Assembly (NCBI GenBank): GCA_002306315.1
Contig: DBRK01000027.1
Location: 5,167-38,990 of the forward strand
Origin: Patescibacteria group bacterium UBA1370
Lineage (GTDB): Bacteria; Patescibacteriota; Microgenomatia; UBA1400; PJMF01
Length of the DNA stretch: 33,824 nt
Direction: 5' to 3'
Every line of letters begins with the position of its first letter. Positions within the stretch are counted from its first letter, which is position 1. The position numbers were made by a program, and so were the translations under genes. The notes beneath the pieces were generated by a model. The model was not told the origin of the DNA, searched no databases, and was given only the letters and a program-made list of their open reading frames with translations. This document shows positions 1 through 8,560 of this stretch, in pieces.

Positions 1-1
1 C

Positions 2-1531
2 CAACTCAATCAGCGCAAGGGTGTTGTACCCGCTCTTGCCCATCTCATTGGCCAAATGTATGCCAGCCCGCCCGCCAACACTCATGCCTATGTGGCCGAT
101 GTCCTGAACTCCGCCGGAGTGAATATCGCTCAGCCTGCTTATGCCCAGGGGCTTGGCTTTGTCGCCCTCAACCCCATCCTGCAACTCTGGAAGACCTTCC
201 GCAACATTGCCTACATGTTCTTTGTGTTGATTTTTATAGTCATTGGCTTTTTGATCATGTTCCGCAAAAAGGTTAATCAGCAAGCCATCACCGCCCAACA
301 GGCTATCCCCAGCATTATTGTCAGTCTGTTGTTTGTGACTTTTTCTTATGCTATTGCCGGTTTTTTGATTGACCTGATGTATTTATCGATGTATCTGATC
401 ATCGGCGTCTTCTCGTCAGTATTTGATTCCAATCCCGACATCATTAACTACGACATCATTGATTTGTCTTGGACCTTTATGAAAACCGGCGCGGTTGAGG
501 GCTTTAATACCGGCAGCAATTTGGTAGAAAAACTAATTACTGAAATCACCGGTCGTGGTGAAGGGGTTTTCATCAACGCCTTTGAGTGGATTGGCGGAAT
601 TACGGTGGGCTTGGTTATCGCCATTGCTGTCTTGATAGGCGCCTTCAGATTGTTTTTTGAATTGCTAAAATCTTACGCCACCATTGTTCTTTTGGTTGTG
701 ACAGCCCCAATTCAACTAATGATGGGCGCTATCCCCGGCAGAAATGCTTTTACTCCTTGGCTGATGAACCTAATCGCCAATCTGTCGCCATTTCCAACCG
801 TCCTGATGGTAGCAGTGATGTTTTATTTGTTCACCCAGGAAGTAAGCGCCTCTCAGGGCGGATTTATGCCGCCGTTCTTGGTTGGACGCGGCATGCAGGA
901 TGCCATTGCCTCCTTGATGGGATTGGCAATTTTGCTGGCCATGCCGGAAATTGTTAAAGAGGTCAAGAAGAAGCTGGGTGCTACCGAGGGTGGGTTTGGA
1001 CAGCTGGTTGCGCAGGCGGGATGGAAGGGTGCGCAGGCGGGATGGAGAGGAGATAGCAAAACCCTTGGAATTGGAGCAAGGGACATTCTAGGAGGTGCTG
1101 CGGGCATTCCTATTGGGGCAGCACTTGGTGGGTGGCAAGGAAGAAATAGTGAGCTAGGAGGTCGCAGAGGAGCCGCTATTGGTGCAGTAGTAGGAGCTGT
1201 TGGTCCGGTTCGATCAGCAAGAATAGCGGGTAGGGCACTTTCTCGTTATGGCGAATTCTCAGAAAATCTTCCAGGTGTCGCAGATGATATTGAAATAAGG
1301 CTTGCCGAAAGGTCGCACCGTCTTATTGGACCTATTAACTACCTAAGAAAGCGAAGAAGGCGTCCAGTTGATCCGCTCAGGGTCCAGGATGATGGAAGAG
1401 TTGGCGTCGGACGCACCCCCACCTCTACTCCAGTTCCTGCAACAACTCCACAAGGACAGCCCGTACTCACACCTGATGGTAGACCAGTCTCAGAACGCCC
1501 CACGAACACTGGATCAAATATCCCTGTTTAG
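2..1531 (+). CDS. VirB6/TrbL-like polytopic membrane protein of a type IV secretion system (5' partial)
   Basis: The reading frame is open from base 2, so the start codon lies left of the window; the ATG at 56 is probably internal. The visible part has about six hydrophobic segments, near bases 190-265, 310-400, 600-655, 670-735, 775-840 and 900-950. After these come a lysine-rich stretch, a Gly/Ala-rich segment (about 1075-1200) that could form a glycine-zipper hairpin, an Arg-rich patch (RKRRRR, about 1345-1365) and a Thr/Pro-rich tail. Polytopic proteins of this kind form the inner-membrane channel of type IV systems, and the downstream PrgI and VirB4 genes support that role. The family assignment rests on topology and context, not on a diagnostic motif. 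The tail from about base 1040 uses more AGG/GGA-type codons than the membrane part. The stop codon directly abuts the stop of the opposing gene. Confidence 0.65.
   Translation, partial: QLNQRKGVVPALAHLIGQMYASPPANTHAYVADVLNSAGVNIAQPAYAQGLGFVALNPILQLWKTFRNIAYMFFVLIFIVIGFLIMFRKKVNQQAITAQQAIPSIIVSLLFVTFSYAIAGFLIDLMYLSMYLIIGVFSSVFDSNPDIINYDIIDLSWTFMKTGAVEGFNTGSNLVEKLITEITGRGEGVFINAFEWIGGITVGLVIAIAVLIGAFRLFFELLKSYATIVLLVVTAPIQLMMGAIPGRNAFTPWLMNLIANLSPFPTVLMVAVMFYLFTQEVSASQGGFMPPFLVGRGMQDAIASLMGLAILLAMPEIVKEVKKKLGATEGGFGQLVAQAGWKGAQAGWRGDSKTLGIGARDILGGAAGIPIGAALGGWQGRNSELGGRRGAAIGAVVGAVGPVRSARIAGRALSRYGEFSENLPGVADDIEIRLAERSHRLIGPINYLRKRRRRPVDPLRVQDDGRVGVGRTPTSTPVPATTPQGQPVLTPDGRPVSERPTNTGSNIPV
1010..1046 (+). 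repeat. Direct repeat of 16 bp inside the VirB6-like gene
   Basis: The 16-base word GCGCAGGCGGGATGGA occurs at 1010-1025 and again at 1031-1046, 21 bases apart start to start. It encodes a duplicated AQAGW peptide just after the last membrane segment. It is probably a local slippage duplication. Confidence 0.7.
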
Positions 1532-4312
1532 TTATTTGAGCGTTAAACTCATCTGAGAAGCGTCATACTCTGCTTTAGACGCATATCTTTGTTCCTGCCA
1601 CCGTAGTGCTGTAATCACCGCGCTTCGAAGCATCTCCCCCACCACGCTAACTGGTCTTTTACTACTATCTTTCTCCAATAAAACCTTCTCCATCTCTTCA
1701 TTGCTAATAGGAGTTCGCTGATTCGAAGAATTTAGTCTTCTGTCAACATTCCAGAGCGGATATTTCGCAATTTGATCCGTCCCACCCACTTGCCCTACAA
1801 GATCTGCTTGAGTCAGAATTTCACCATCTGTCACGAGCATTCTCCAGAGATTTACAAAATCAGATACCTGCAGTTGTCCGTCTTGTGTAAAACCTTTCAG
1901 ATGTAGAAAGAAATAAGTTGCTGTTTGATCCCAATCTAAATTGCCTTCTTTTTTCTTTTGCAAGGCATCAATAATCAACTTAGTATGTTTTTGGTATAGT
2001 TGTTCTGCCAGACTAAAACGAAGTAATTCCATCGTCATAGCAGTCTTTAACCTAGTTATGACATTTTTTCTTTCATTGTTCCATGCTTTTAAATCCGTTC
2101 CAGGATTCGTTCCCACATCAGCTATGAGCGTCGCCAGTCTATTGCCCGAATTATTATCGCTCGTTCTAAAAAGCTGATTAACAACTTCTGGGGCATCGAG
2201 TTGTTGAAAATCTAATAGATACTGGAATGCTTTAAGAATCACCAATAGTCTTTCTCTAAAATTGTCAATTTTCTGACCATGCTGCTCTACCTCGCTGGTA
2301 ATATCCTCGATATTTAAGTCTTTGAACACACCATCCTTGATAATTTCATCCACCTTTTGAGCACGTGACCAGATCTCAGCCAACTTTGCCGGTTCTCCAA
2401 GAGCCATTTGTTCCCTCGGATTAAACTGTGTTCTATCAGCAAAATTTATCTCTGGATTTGCCATTGCTGACTCAAGGGAAATTTTTGGCAACTCTCCAGG
2501 TTGATCCGCCAAGGGATTGCTCATTACCATTTGTTCATTCCAACCAAACAGTAATCGACGATACACTTGTGCCAATTGAACATGTGGTGCTCCAGCGTAG
2601 TTACTATATGCATAGCGCAGTGCGTAACTTTCCCTTTGTGTTAAACCAGTAATACCAGCTCCGTTATACCCTCGAGCCACTGTGTCTGCTGCAAGTGATG
2701 CATCTCCAAAAAACTTATCATATGCCCCTTGTTCAATGCGTGAGCCATAATAGCGCATTTTCGTTAATCTTTGAAAAATAGCAGTTCTGGCGGGAGTTAC
2801 CTTTTGCATTACATCTGGATGAGCGTGAGAAGGCAGGCTCTGGTGATCTGGAACCAGAGGAATACCATCATATAGATACACAACACCACCATCGAACGCA
2901 TAGTCCTCTAATAGACCCTCTGATCCATCCGAATACCTGTAGGTTTCTGAGCCACCAGGAACACGAACTACCAGACGACTATTGACCAATTGTCTATATT
3001 GTCCGGTATTGTCATTGTTCACATACTCAATATTTCTGATTATGTCGCCTGCTGATGCTATTTGGATCACTGCCCTAGTCTGCTGTTCCAATTGGGGAGT
3101 TGTTTCCTCCCAGGGAATGAAGTTGATAATGTTGTTTACTAAATACATTGCTTGTTCTGGAGAGAAACCACCTAAAAACCTCTGCCTATGCAACCTTTGT
3201 AAAATATCCTTTTTTGCCTGCTCTCTTTGGGTCTCTTTACCAGCTGCATTTAGACTTACATCTTCATCTATCGCTTTTAACCTCTCTTCATAGACTTTTT
3301 TCAACATACCAAGCTCACCCAGATTGTCATAGAGAAGCGTAGCAGTTCTACCAATCTCTACGGCAGGAACCTCAAATCCTGGCAGCTTGACTTCTTGAAG
3401 TCCCTTCCACATATCAAGCAAACTTCCGTCGCGAATCATGTGTGACTGCAATTCCTTATATTTTTCTATAAGACCCTCGACATTGGTGTAATTTTGGAAG
3501 AAGGCTATTTTTAGTCTTCGAGATTCAATCAACCAAGTGGCATATCCAAAAAATGCATCAACCGTAGAAAGATACTTTCTTAGTTCTGAAGCAGCCGTCT
3601 CATGGCGTATTCGTCGATATAACTCCTCTAGAGTGATAGAGTCACCAGTTTCGAGCATAAGATTAAAATCGCCATGTCCAAACTCTCCCTTATTCCTTGC
3701 GGCTTGTAAGTAGACAACTTCAGTGAAAAAAGTAATAAACTCCTCTTCTGTAGGCAGCCTCATCGCGCCCGTTGCACTATCCACCCCAACGTGATCACCA
3801 TAATCAGACCGGAGAGAATTTCGGATATTCCAAAAGAGCTGATAAATAATCTTTTCTTGCTCGGTAAGATTTTCTGTCCCAAGTGTTTCCAAATAACCCA
3901 GTGCTGAGCCTAGCTCATCAATTTCTCCTTTAATTTCTGCTATTTTAACCTGGTTTGGCTGGGGTTGCTTCTCATAAAAGGCAAGCTTTTTGTTGAGGTG
4001 ATCCAATCTCTTGTAAAGTTTATCTTGCAGAGGCTCTATAAGATCACGAAATCGTTGAAATTCGATATTTCTCTCAGGGTGTCCTGGTGGAACTATCTCA
4101 TTAAACCGCTCTTCAGCTGCTCTCAATTGAGCAATTACTGAATTTGAGAAAGAACTTAAAACATCCTCTAGCGGAACACCTTCTGCTGAGGCAATCTGCT
4201 GTGCCTCAGCATCATCAATGAGTCTCTGGCCTGCAGAAGATAAAGGATCCACAAGGTAGTCGCTTGTGTACGGCTGGGCTCTGGAAGACGGATGGCTCTC
4301 TGAAGCTGGCAT
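1532..4312 (-). CDS. Orphan 926-residue predicted soluble protein, inverted within the secretion cluster
   Basis: I do not recognise this family. The protein has no signal peptide and no membrane segment. It looks mostly alpha-helical, with coiled-coil-prone charged stretches at about residues 60-130 and 330-400 and a Tyr/Gly-rich middle (about 430-580). It is the only minus-strand gene in the first 24 kb and sits between two plus-strand secretion genes. The ATG at 4312 is chosen because a TATAAT box ends 7 bases before it; there is no Shine-Dalgarno sequence, so the mRNA is probably leaderless. Its TAA stop touches the TAG of the upstream gene with no bases between, leaving no room for a terminator. 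It could be a secreted substrate, a chaperone or an unrelated cargo gene; the sequence does not decide between these. Confidence 0.85.
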   Translation of the reverse strand: MPASESHPSSRAQPYTSDYLVDPLSSAGQRLIDDAEAQQIASAEGVPLEDVLSSFSNSVIAQLRAAEERFNEIVPPGHPERNIEFQRFRDLIEPLQDKLYKRLDHLNKKLAFYEKQPQPNQVKIAEIKGEIDELGSALGYLETLGTENLTEQEKIIYQLFWNIRNSLRSDYGDHVGVDSATGAMRLPTEEEFITFFTEVVYLQAARNKGEFGHGDFNLMLETGDSITLEELYRRIRHETAASELRKYLSTVDAFFGYATWLIESRRLKIAFFQNYTNVEGLIEKYKELQSHMIRDGSLLDMWKGLQEVKLPGFEVPAVEIGRTATLLYDNLGELGMLKKVYEERLKAIDEDVSLNAAGKETQREQAKKDILQRLHRQRFLGGFSPEQAMYLVNNIINFIPWEETTPQLEQQTRAVIQIASAGDIIRNIEYVNNDNTGQYRQLVNSRLVVRVPGGSETYRYSDGSEGLLEDYAFDGGVVYLYDGIPLVPDHQSLPSHAHPDVMQKVTPARTAIFQRLTKMRYYGSRIEQGAYDKFFGDASLAADTVARGYNGAGITGLTQRESYALRYAYSNYAGAPHVQLAQVYRRLLFGWNEQMVMSNPLADQPGELPKISLESAMANPEINFADRTQFNPREQMALGEPAKLAEIWSRAQKVDEIIKDGVFKDLNIEDITSEVEQHGQKIDNFRERLLVILKAFQYLLDFQQLDAPEVVNQLFRTSDNNSGNRLATLIADVGTNPGTDLKAWNNERKNVITRLKTAMTMELLRFSLAEQLYQKHTKLIIDALQKKKEGNLDWDQTATYFFLHLKGFTQDGQLQVSDFVNLWRMLVTDGEILTQADLVGQVGGTDQIAKYPLWNVDRRLNSSNQRTPISNEEMEKVLLEKDSSKRPVSVVGEMLRSAVITALRWQEQRYASKAEYDASQMSLTLK

Positions 4313-4319
4313 GAACCCT

Positions 4320-4325
4320 ATTATA
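4320..4325 (-). promoter_or_regulatory. -10 box for the 926-residue gene
   Basis: A perfect TATAAT on the minus strand is followed by seven bases (AGGGTTC) and then the ATG. A transcription start about 7 bases downstream of the box would fall on or next to the start codon. No convincing -35 box is visible. Confidence 0.6.
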
Positions 4326-4416
4326 TCTTACTTTATATCTTGTTTCATCTTTTTGCTACTTTGAAGCGCAGCGGCAGTAAAAAGAAATCATTCGATAATC
4401 TACAAGGCTTCTAAGG

Positions 4417-4422
4417 TATAAT
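4417..4422 (+). promoter_or_regulatory. -10 box for the M23/NAGPA membrane protein gene
   Basis: TATAAT is followed by six bases (TTTACT) and then the ATG at 4429, so the mRNA is predicted to be leaderless. It forms a divergent promoter pair with the box at 4320-4325 in a 116-bp intergenic region. No good -35 box is seen. Confidence 0.6.
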
Positions 4423-4428
4423 TTTACT

Positions 4429-7400
4429 ATGTCGTCTGTTGCGAATAATTCTGAGCCCTTCACACCCATTGGTCAGGTTAAAACGTTTGATCAGCTCAAC
4501 CCAGAGCTTAAGGACGTCAAAACTTTTGTCGAGGACATCCAAAATACAGTAAGGGACGACGGTGAGTTACAGGCAAACCAACTAATTAACCTTCCACAAA
4601 AAATACTGCATACCACTCCATTCTCCGATCATGATAAACAACTTTTTCTAGAAGAACACCGAGATGAGGCAGATGAACGACTTTTTTACACCGATCTCAT
4701 TCAGTTACTATCTGATTCGATTTCACTACTCCTTGCTCTTGGATCCAAATCTGAAGAGACGCTCTCAGATTATGCATATCTAAAAGATTCTCAATACAAA
4801 CACTACCTATTAAAAGAAATTGCAGGCCTACCCGTGGGCGATAAGAATGCCGTTTCTGAGGACATTGCCTATCGAAACAGACATTTAATCTATAATTTGC
4901 TACAAATTGCAGTAAAAGGGGTTAATGCAGAATTTCTTGAAACCGATCAAGATCAGGACGAAACCAGTGGTGAATCAATCACTAAAAAAGTCGAGAAGAA
5001 AAAAGGACTTCGTGGACTCGAACTAGATCCTGATGTAGAGGAGACAGAAGATAAAGAGATACTCCCGCCTCCAGAAGAACCACCTCCCTCCGGCCGCACC
5101 CGCGAAGAACTTGACAAAATCCAGTATGAAGCCACCTGGATCTACAATCGCGCCCTCCATGAACTCTTTGTTTCCCAGGGGATAGACTACACCTACCTGG
5201 CTGCCAACCCGCAGATCAAAGACCTGATACTTGAGGAAGCAATGTCCATTCTGCTGAGCAGGGACCCCGCTGACATTAATCTCCTTTTTGCCAACCCCCG
5301 CCGGCGTCTTGAGATCCTTGATGAGCTGTATCTCAAGCTCTCGCGCTCACCACAGTTTACGGCCACCCTCAGCCAGTACTACCAGCAATTTTCCCAATCG
5401 CTCCCCGAAGAAGAGCGTGGCAAATTCATAGAAGAACACCAAGAGCTCATCGAGTCTTTCAAAAACCAGACTATTTCACTTGAAAAACTCTCTGGCTTTA
5501 CTACCGACTACAACTTCCGTCAGGAACTCAAGGATGTCCTCAAGACAGACAGTCCCATTGTGGTTGGACTCGGCAGCCGCGAGTACACACAAATAGAAGG
5601 TCGGGTTCAAGTAGCTCTAAAATCACTACTGCTGACGCAAGGCGCAGATTTTGATTTTATCAACATAGGCGATGACGGCCAAACCAGGTGGGCAAGTTAT
5701 CAACAAAAAACCGGCAATGCTCGCGGCGCGGTCTGGTTGTTGGCAAACATGAGCGATCAGCATCTAATGATGATGCTTGGACTTGGACCGGAGTTTGAAC
5801 TTGATGACCAAGCAATTGCCCGCCTTAGACAAATCTTAATTAGATATGCCCGAATCTTTGCCGCAGAACTAGCGCTCGAAGCTGAAAATGCGGCGCTTGC
5901 CAACGGTTTAGCGCCGCTCAATGAAAACGACGCAGACAAAATTGCCAATCAAAACAATCAGGCTTTCAGCCTCCGCTTAATGCCTGTCTTGGAAAACACC
6001 CGTGAAGCTGTAAAAGAACACGGAGCTGATCGGGTTGCAAAATCCGTCTTTAACAATGCCAAACAGCAACAGCGACAGCGGATGCTGCAGTGGAACTCTC
6101 TTAGTGATGAAGAAAAAAATCTTATATATCAATACCTGGGCTATAAACAGGACGAAATTTATGACAGAAGCATCGTTCCCGATCGTGTTGTCAAACTCAA
6201 TTTCCTGGAATTACAAATTCGTGCCCGCGAAGACGCTCTAGCCGCACAAATTATCGCCGAGGAAAATCTTTTCCGGCTTGCCCAAGCAGAGCAAGAGGCG
6301 CTATACGTCGCCCAATTGCAGCAATATCTTACCGACGTATATATAGCTGAGACTAAGTTGGCTGAACGCGAACTCCTTAGAGATCACCTTGAGTTGCAGA
6401 ACCTGGCCGAGCTTAGGGAAAGAAGCCTGTATGAACTAATGGCAGCCAGTGAAGAAATCAACGGTGGACCCGCGGGAGCCACAGGAGCGAAAAGAGGCGG
6501 AATTAGAGACGGGTTATCAGCCCTGGGAAACCGCTTTGGGGGTAGATTTCGAGGAAAAGGTGCTGATCCAAAATCCAGAGCCTTAAGCGCGTTGCAAAAA
6601 GCTGGAGGAGATAAGCTGCTTAAACAGGCGCTGTCTGCCGCCGGACCATGGGGCAGGGTTGCCAAAGCTGTGCTAGACAAAGACAGCAAAGAACGCAAGT
6701 TGCTCGTAGGCGGCCTAATAGGTGTTGGCGCCTTGGCTTTGCAAGCCCTGGCAAAAATGTTGTCATCTGCTGCTCATTTTGCCCTGGGTGTGGGCGGCGC
6801 AATTGTCGGGGGCACCATTGCTGCGGTTTTGGGCGCACCTGTTCTAGTGATTGTGGCAGCCGGTGTGGTCGGGGCAAGTGTCTTTGTAAATTTCGGACCC
6901 AGCTTACTGGGTTGGAGCAAAGCAGCTGACTCATCACTTGGCTTAGACAGCTCGTCAGATGCCTATAGACCAGATTTCAGTAGCCAACTGCAGAGCGGAG
7001 ACAGCGGAGCAAGCGCTGTAGAAGCAGCCGGCAAATCACCCGGCGCAGTGGAAGCCGCACAACTGAAACAAGCCTCTGGCTTCAATCCTGCCGCGACCGC
7101 CACTAATTATCTTGCCCAAATGTCGATAGGATCGCTGGCAGCGGGTGGCACCATGCTTAGTATGGCAATTACGGCGGCTATTTCTATTTTAATCATCATG
7201 GCGGCATTTTTTGGACCACTGCCCGCTTCTTTTAAATCAAGAGTGTTTGACCGAACACTAGCTGGTTTTGAAGGCTGTTGGCCGACAACAGGCAGAATCA
7301 CCACTTATCTTAGTTATCCTGATGGCAGTTCACATGCCACTCTGCAGGGTGGTTGGGGTTCTTATTCAGGAGAAGGGGTCGCGATTGATATTGGCACAGG

Positions 7401-8544
7401 AGCCAATTCTGCTGCTGACGGCAGCACGCCCCCAATTTTCACACCATTTACCGGAACCGCTTATTTTTATCCTCAAGGAACCGGTATCTGTAGAACCAAC
7501 TCCGCTGGTTCTTGCGTAAGCTGGCCATATGGAAACTACGTGGTGGTAGATACTGGACAATTTGCCCTGCTCTTTGCGCACATGCTTGATTTCCCCAGTG
7601 GTGTCAGTATGTCAAATATCACTGAGGGCGTAAACGTCAGTGCTGGCGAGTTTATCGGCCGGGTTGACTCCACCGGTAATTCTTCCGGCAATCACTTGCA
7701 TTATGAGGTTATTGGCGCCAACATCCTGGATATTATTCCAATTACCGATGAGCAGCGCAGCGAATTTGCTCAAGATGAGAGAAAAATGCTCGGCTTAGTG
7801 GTAAATTCTCAGGAATGTGCCGCAGAAAATGTGGAAGCAGAACTCGGTGTAGAAGGTTATATAGCCATCGGACCAAAAACAGCCGACAACGTTGTTGTCA
7901 CTGAGAGCAACCAGGCAAGAAACCCGCAATACACCTGCGACTGGTTCCAAACAACGGCAGAGTTGGATGTGGCCATCAATGGCAATTTTTTCACTCAATC
8001 CACCCAAGAACCCATTGGTCCCGGCGGCAGCAACCCGGTTGTTTATTTTGCCAATGCCGACGGCGTGGGCGCTGATGGCGAACCCAGGACGCCGGCGTAC
8101 ATGGGTGAAGTCATGCGATATTTTGGCATCGACAACAATGGTTCCTTCCGGATAGAACCAATACTGTCTTCATGGTACAACCGTACCGATATGCCTTTTA
8201 TCATTAGCAATCTACAAAAAGCAGTTGCCGGCGTAAATAGCCAGCACCCCGACATCGGCGGAAACCGCAACAGAGTTGCAATTGGATATGGTAGAGTAAA
8301 CAGAGAGTGTACAAATTTTACCGGTGATGCAGTGATTATGGGGGCAGTTAGATCTGGAACTTATTCTGATTTGCGTCGACTGATGGAGCGGTGTGGCGCC
8401 GATGAGTTTGTGTTTATGGATGCCGGCGGCTCCGCTTCCTTCTGTTCAGAAAACCTTACAATTAGAGGCGATCGGCGAATGCCAATTAATATTGGACTTA
8501 AAGATGCTGAAGTAAAAACAGTAAGCGAACCAGGCGGCGACTAA
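4429..8544 (+). CDS. Large membrane protein with M23 peptidase-like and phosphodiester glycosidase (NAGPA) domains; type IV secretion-associated
   Basis: This 1371-residue protein has a long charged helical N-part (1-750) with a Pro/Glu linker near 213-222, a Gly/Ala-rich hydrophobic hairpin (about 755-830) and a further membrane helix (about 900-930). The C-terminal part should therefore lie outside the membrane. Residues about 940-1105 resemble an M23 (LytM-like) peptidase, with D987, H1051 and an HLH motif at 1089-1091, but the usual first zinc-ligand His (position 983) is Gly. Residues about 1140-1371 match the NAGPA/phosphodiester glycosidase fold, with NGNFF at 1184-1188 and DAGGSA at 1331-1336. 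M23-type proteins of type IV systems open peptidoglycan for the channel, and NAGPA enzymes cleave sugar-1-phosphodiester links. Position among secretion genes supports an envelope-remodelling role. The substrate is unknown. The first 660 bases are AT-richer than the rest. Confidence 0.85.
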   Translation: MSSVANNSEPFTPIGQVKTFDQLNPELKDVKTFVEDIQNTVRDDGELQANQLINLPQKILHTTPFSDHDKQLFLEEHRDEADERLFYTDLIQLLSDSISLLLALGSKSEETLSDYAYLKDSQYKHYLLKEIAGLPVGDKNAVSEDIAYRNRHLIYNLLQIAVKGVNAEFLETDQDQDETSGESITKKVEKKKGLRGLELDPDVEETEDKEILPPPEEPPPSGRTREELDKIQYEATWIYNRALHELFVSQGIDYTYLAANPQIKDLILEEAMSILLSRDPADINLLFANPRRRLEILDELYLKLSRSPQFTATLSQYYQQFSQSLPEEERGKFIEEHQELIESFKNQTISLEKLSGFTTDYNFRQELKDVLKTDSPIVVGLGSREYTQIEGRVQVALKSLLLTQGADFDFINIGDDGQTRWASYQQKTGNARGAVWLLANMSDQHLMMMLGLGPEFELDDQAIARLRQILIRYARIFAAELALEAENAALANGLAPLNENDADKIANQNNQAFSLRLMPVLENTREAVKEHGADRVAKSVFNNAKQQQRQRMLQWNSLSDEEKNLIYQYLGYKQDEIYDRSIVPDRVVKLNFLELQIRAREDALAAQIIAEENLFRLAQAEQEALYVAQLQQYLTDVYIAETKLAERELLRDHLELQNLAELRERSLYELMAASEEINGGPAGATGAKRGGIRDGLSALGNRFGGRFRGKGADPKSRALSALQKAGGDKLLKQALSAAGPWGRVAKAVLDKDSKERKLLVGGLIGVGALALQALAKMLSSAAHFALGVGGAIVGGTIAAVLGAPVLVIVAAGVVGASVFVNFGPSLLGWSKAADSSLGLDSSSDAYRPDFSSQLQSGDSGASAVEAAGKSPGAVEAAQLKQASGFNPAATATNYLAQMSIGSLAAGGTMLSMAITAAISILIIMAAFFGPLPASFKSRVFDRTLAGFEGCWPTTGRITTYLSYPDGSSHATLQGGWGSYSGEGVAIDIGTGANSAADGSTPPIFTPFTGTAYFYPQGTGICRTNSAGSCVSWPYGNYVVVDTGQFALLFAHMLDFPSGVSMSNITEGVNVSAGEFIGRVDSTGNSSGNHLHYEVIGANILDIIPITDEQRSEFAQDERKMLGLVVNSQECAAENVEAELGVEGYIAIGPKTADNVVVTESNQARNPQYTCDWFQTTAELDVAINGNFFTQSTQEPIGPGGSNPVVYFANADGVGADGEPRTPAYMGEVMRYFGIDNNGSFRIEPILSSWYNRTDMPFIISNLQKAVAGVNSQHPDIGGNRNRVAIGYGRVNRECTNFTGDAVIMGAVRSGTYSDLRRLMERCGADEFVFMDAGGSASFCSENLTIRGDRRMPINIGLKDAEVKTVSEPGGD

Positions 8545-8560
8545 CCCGTGCCGCCATCGA

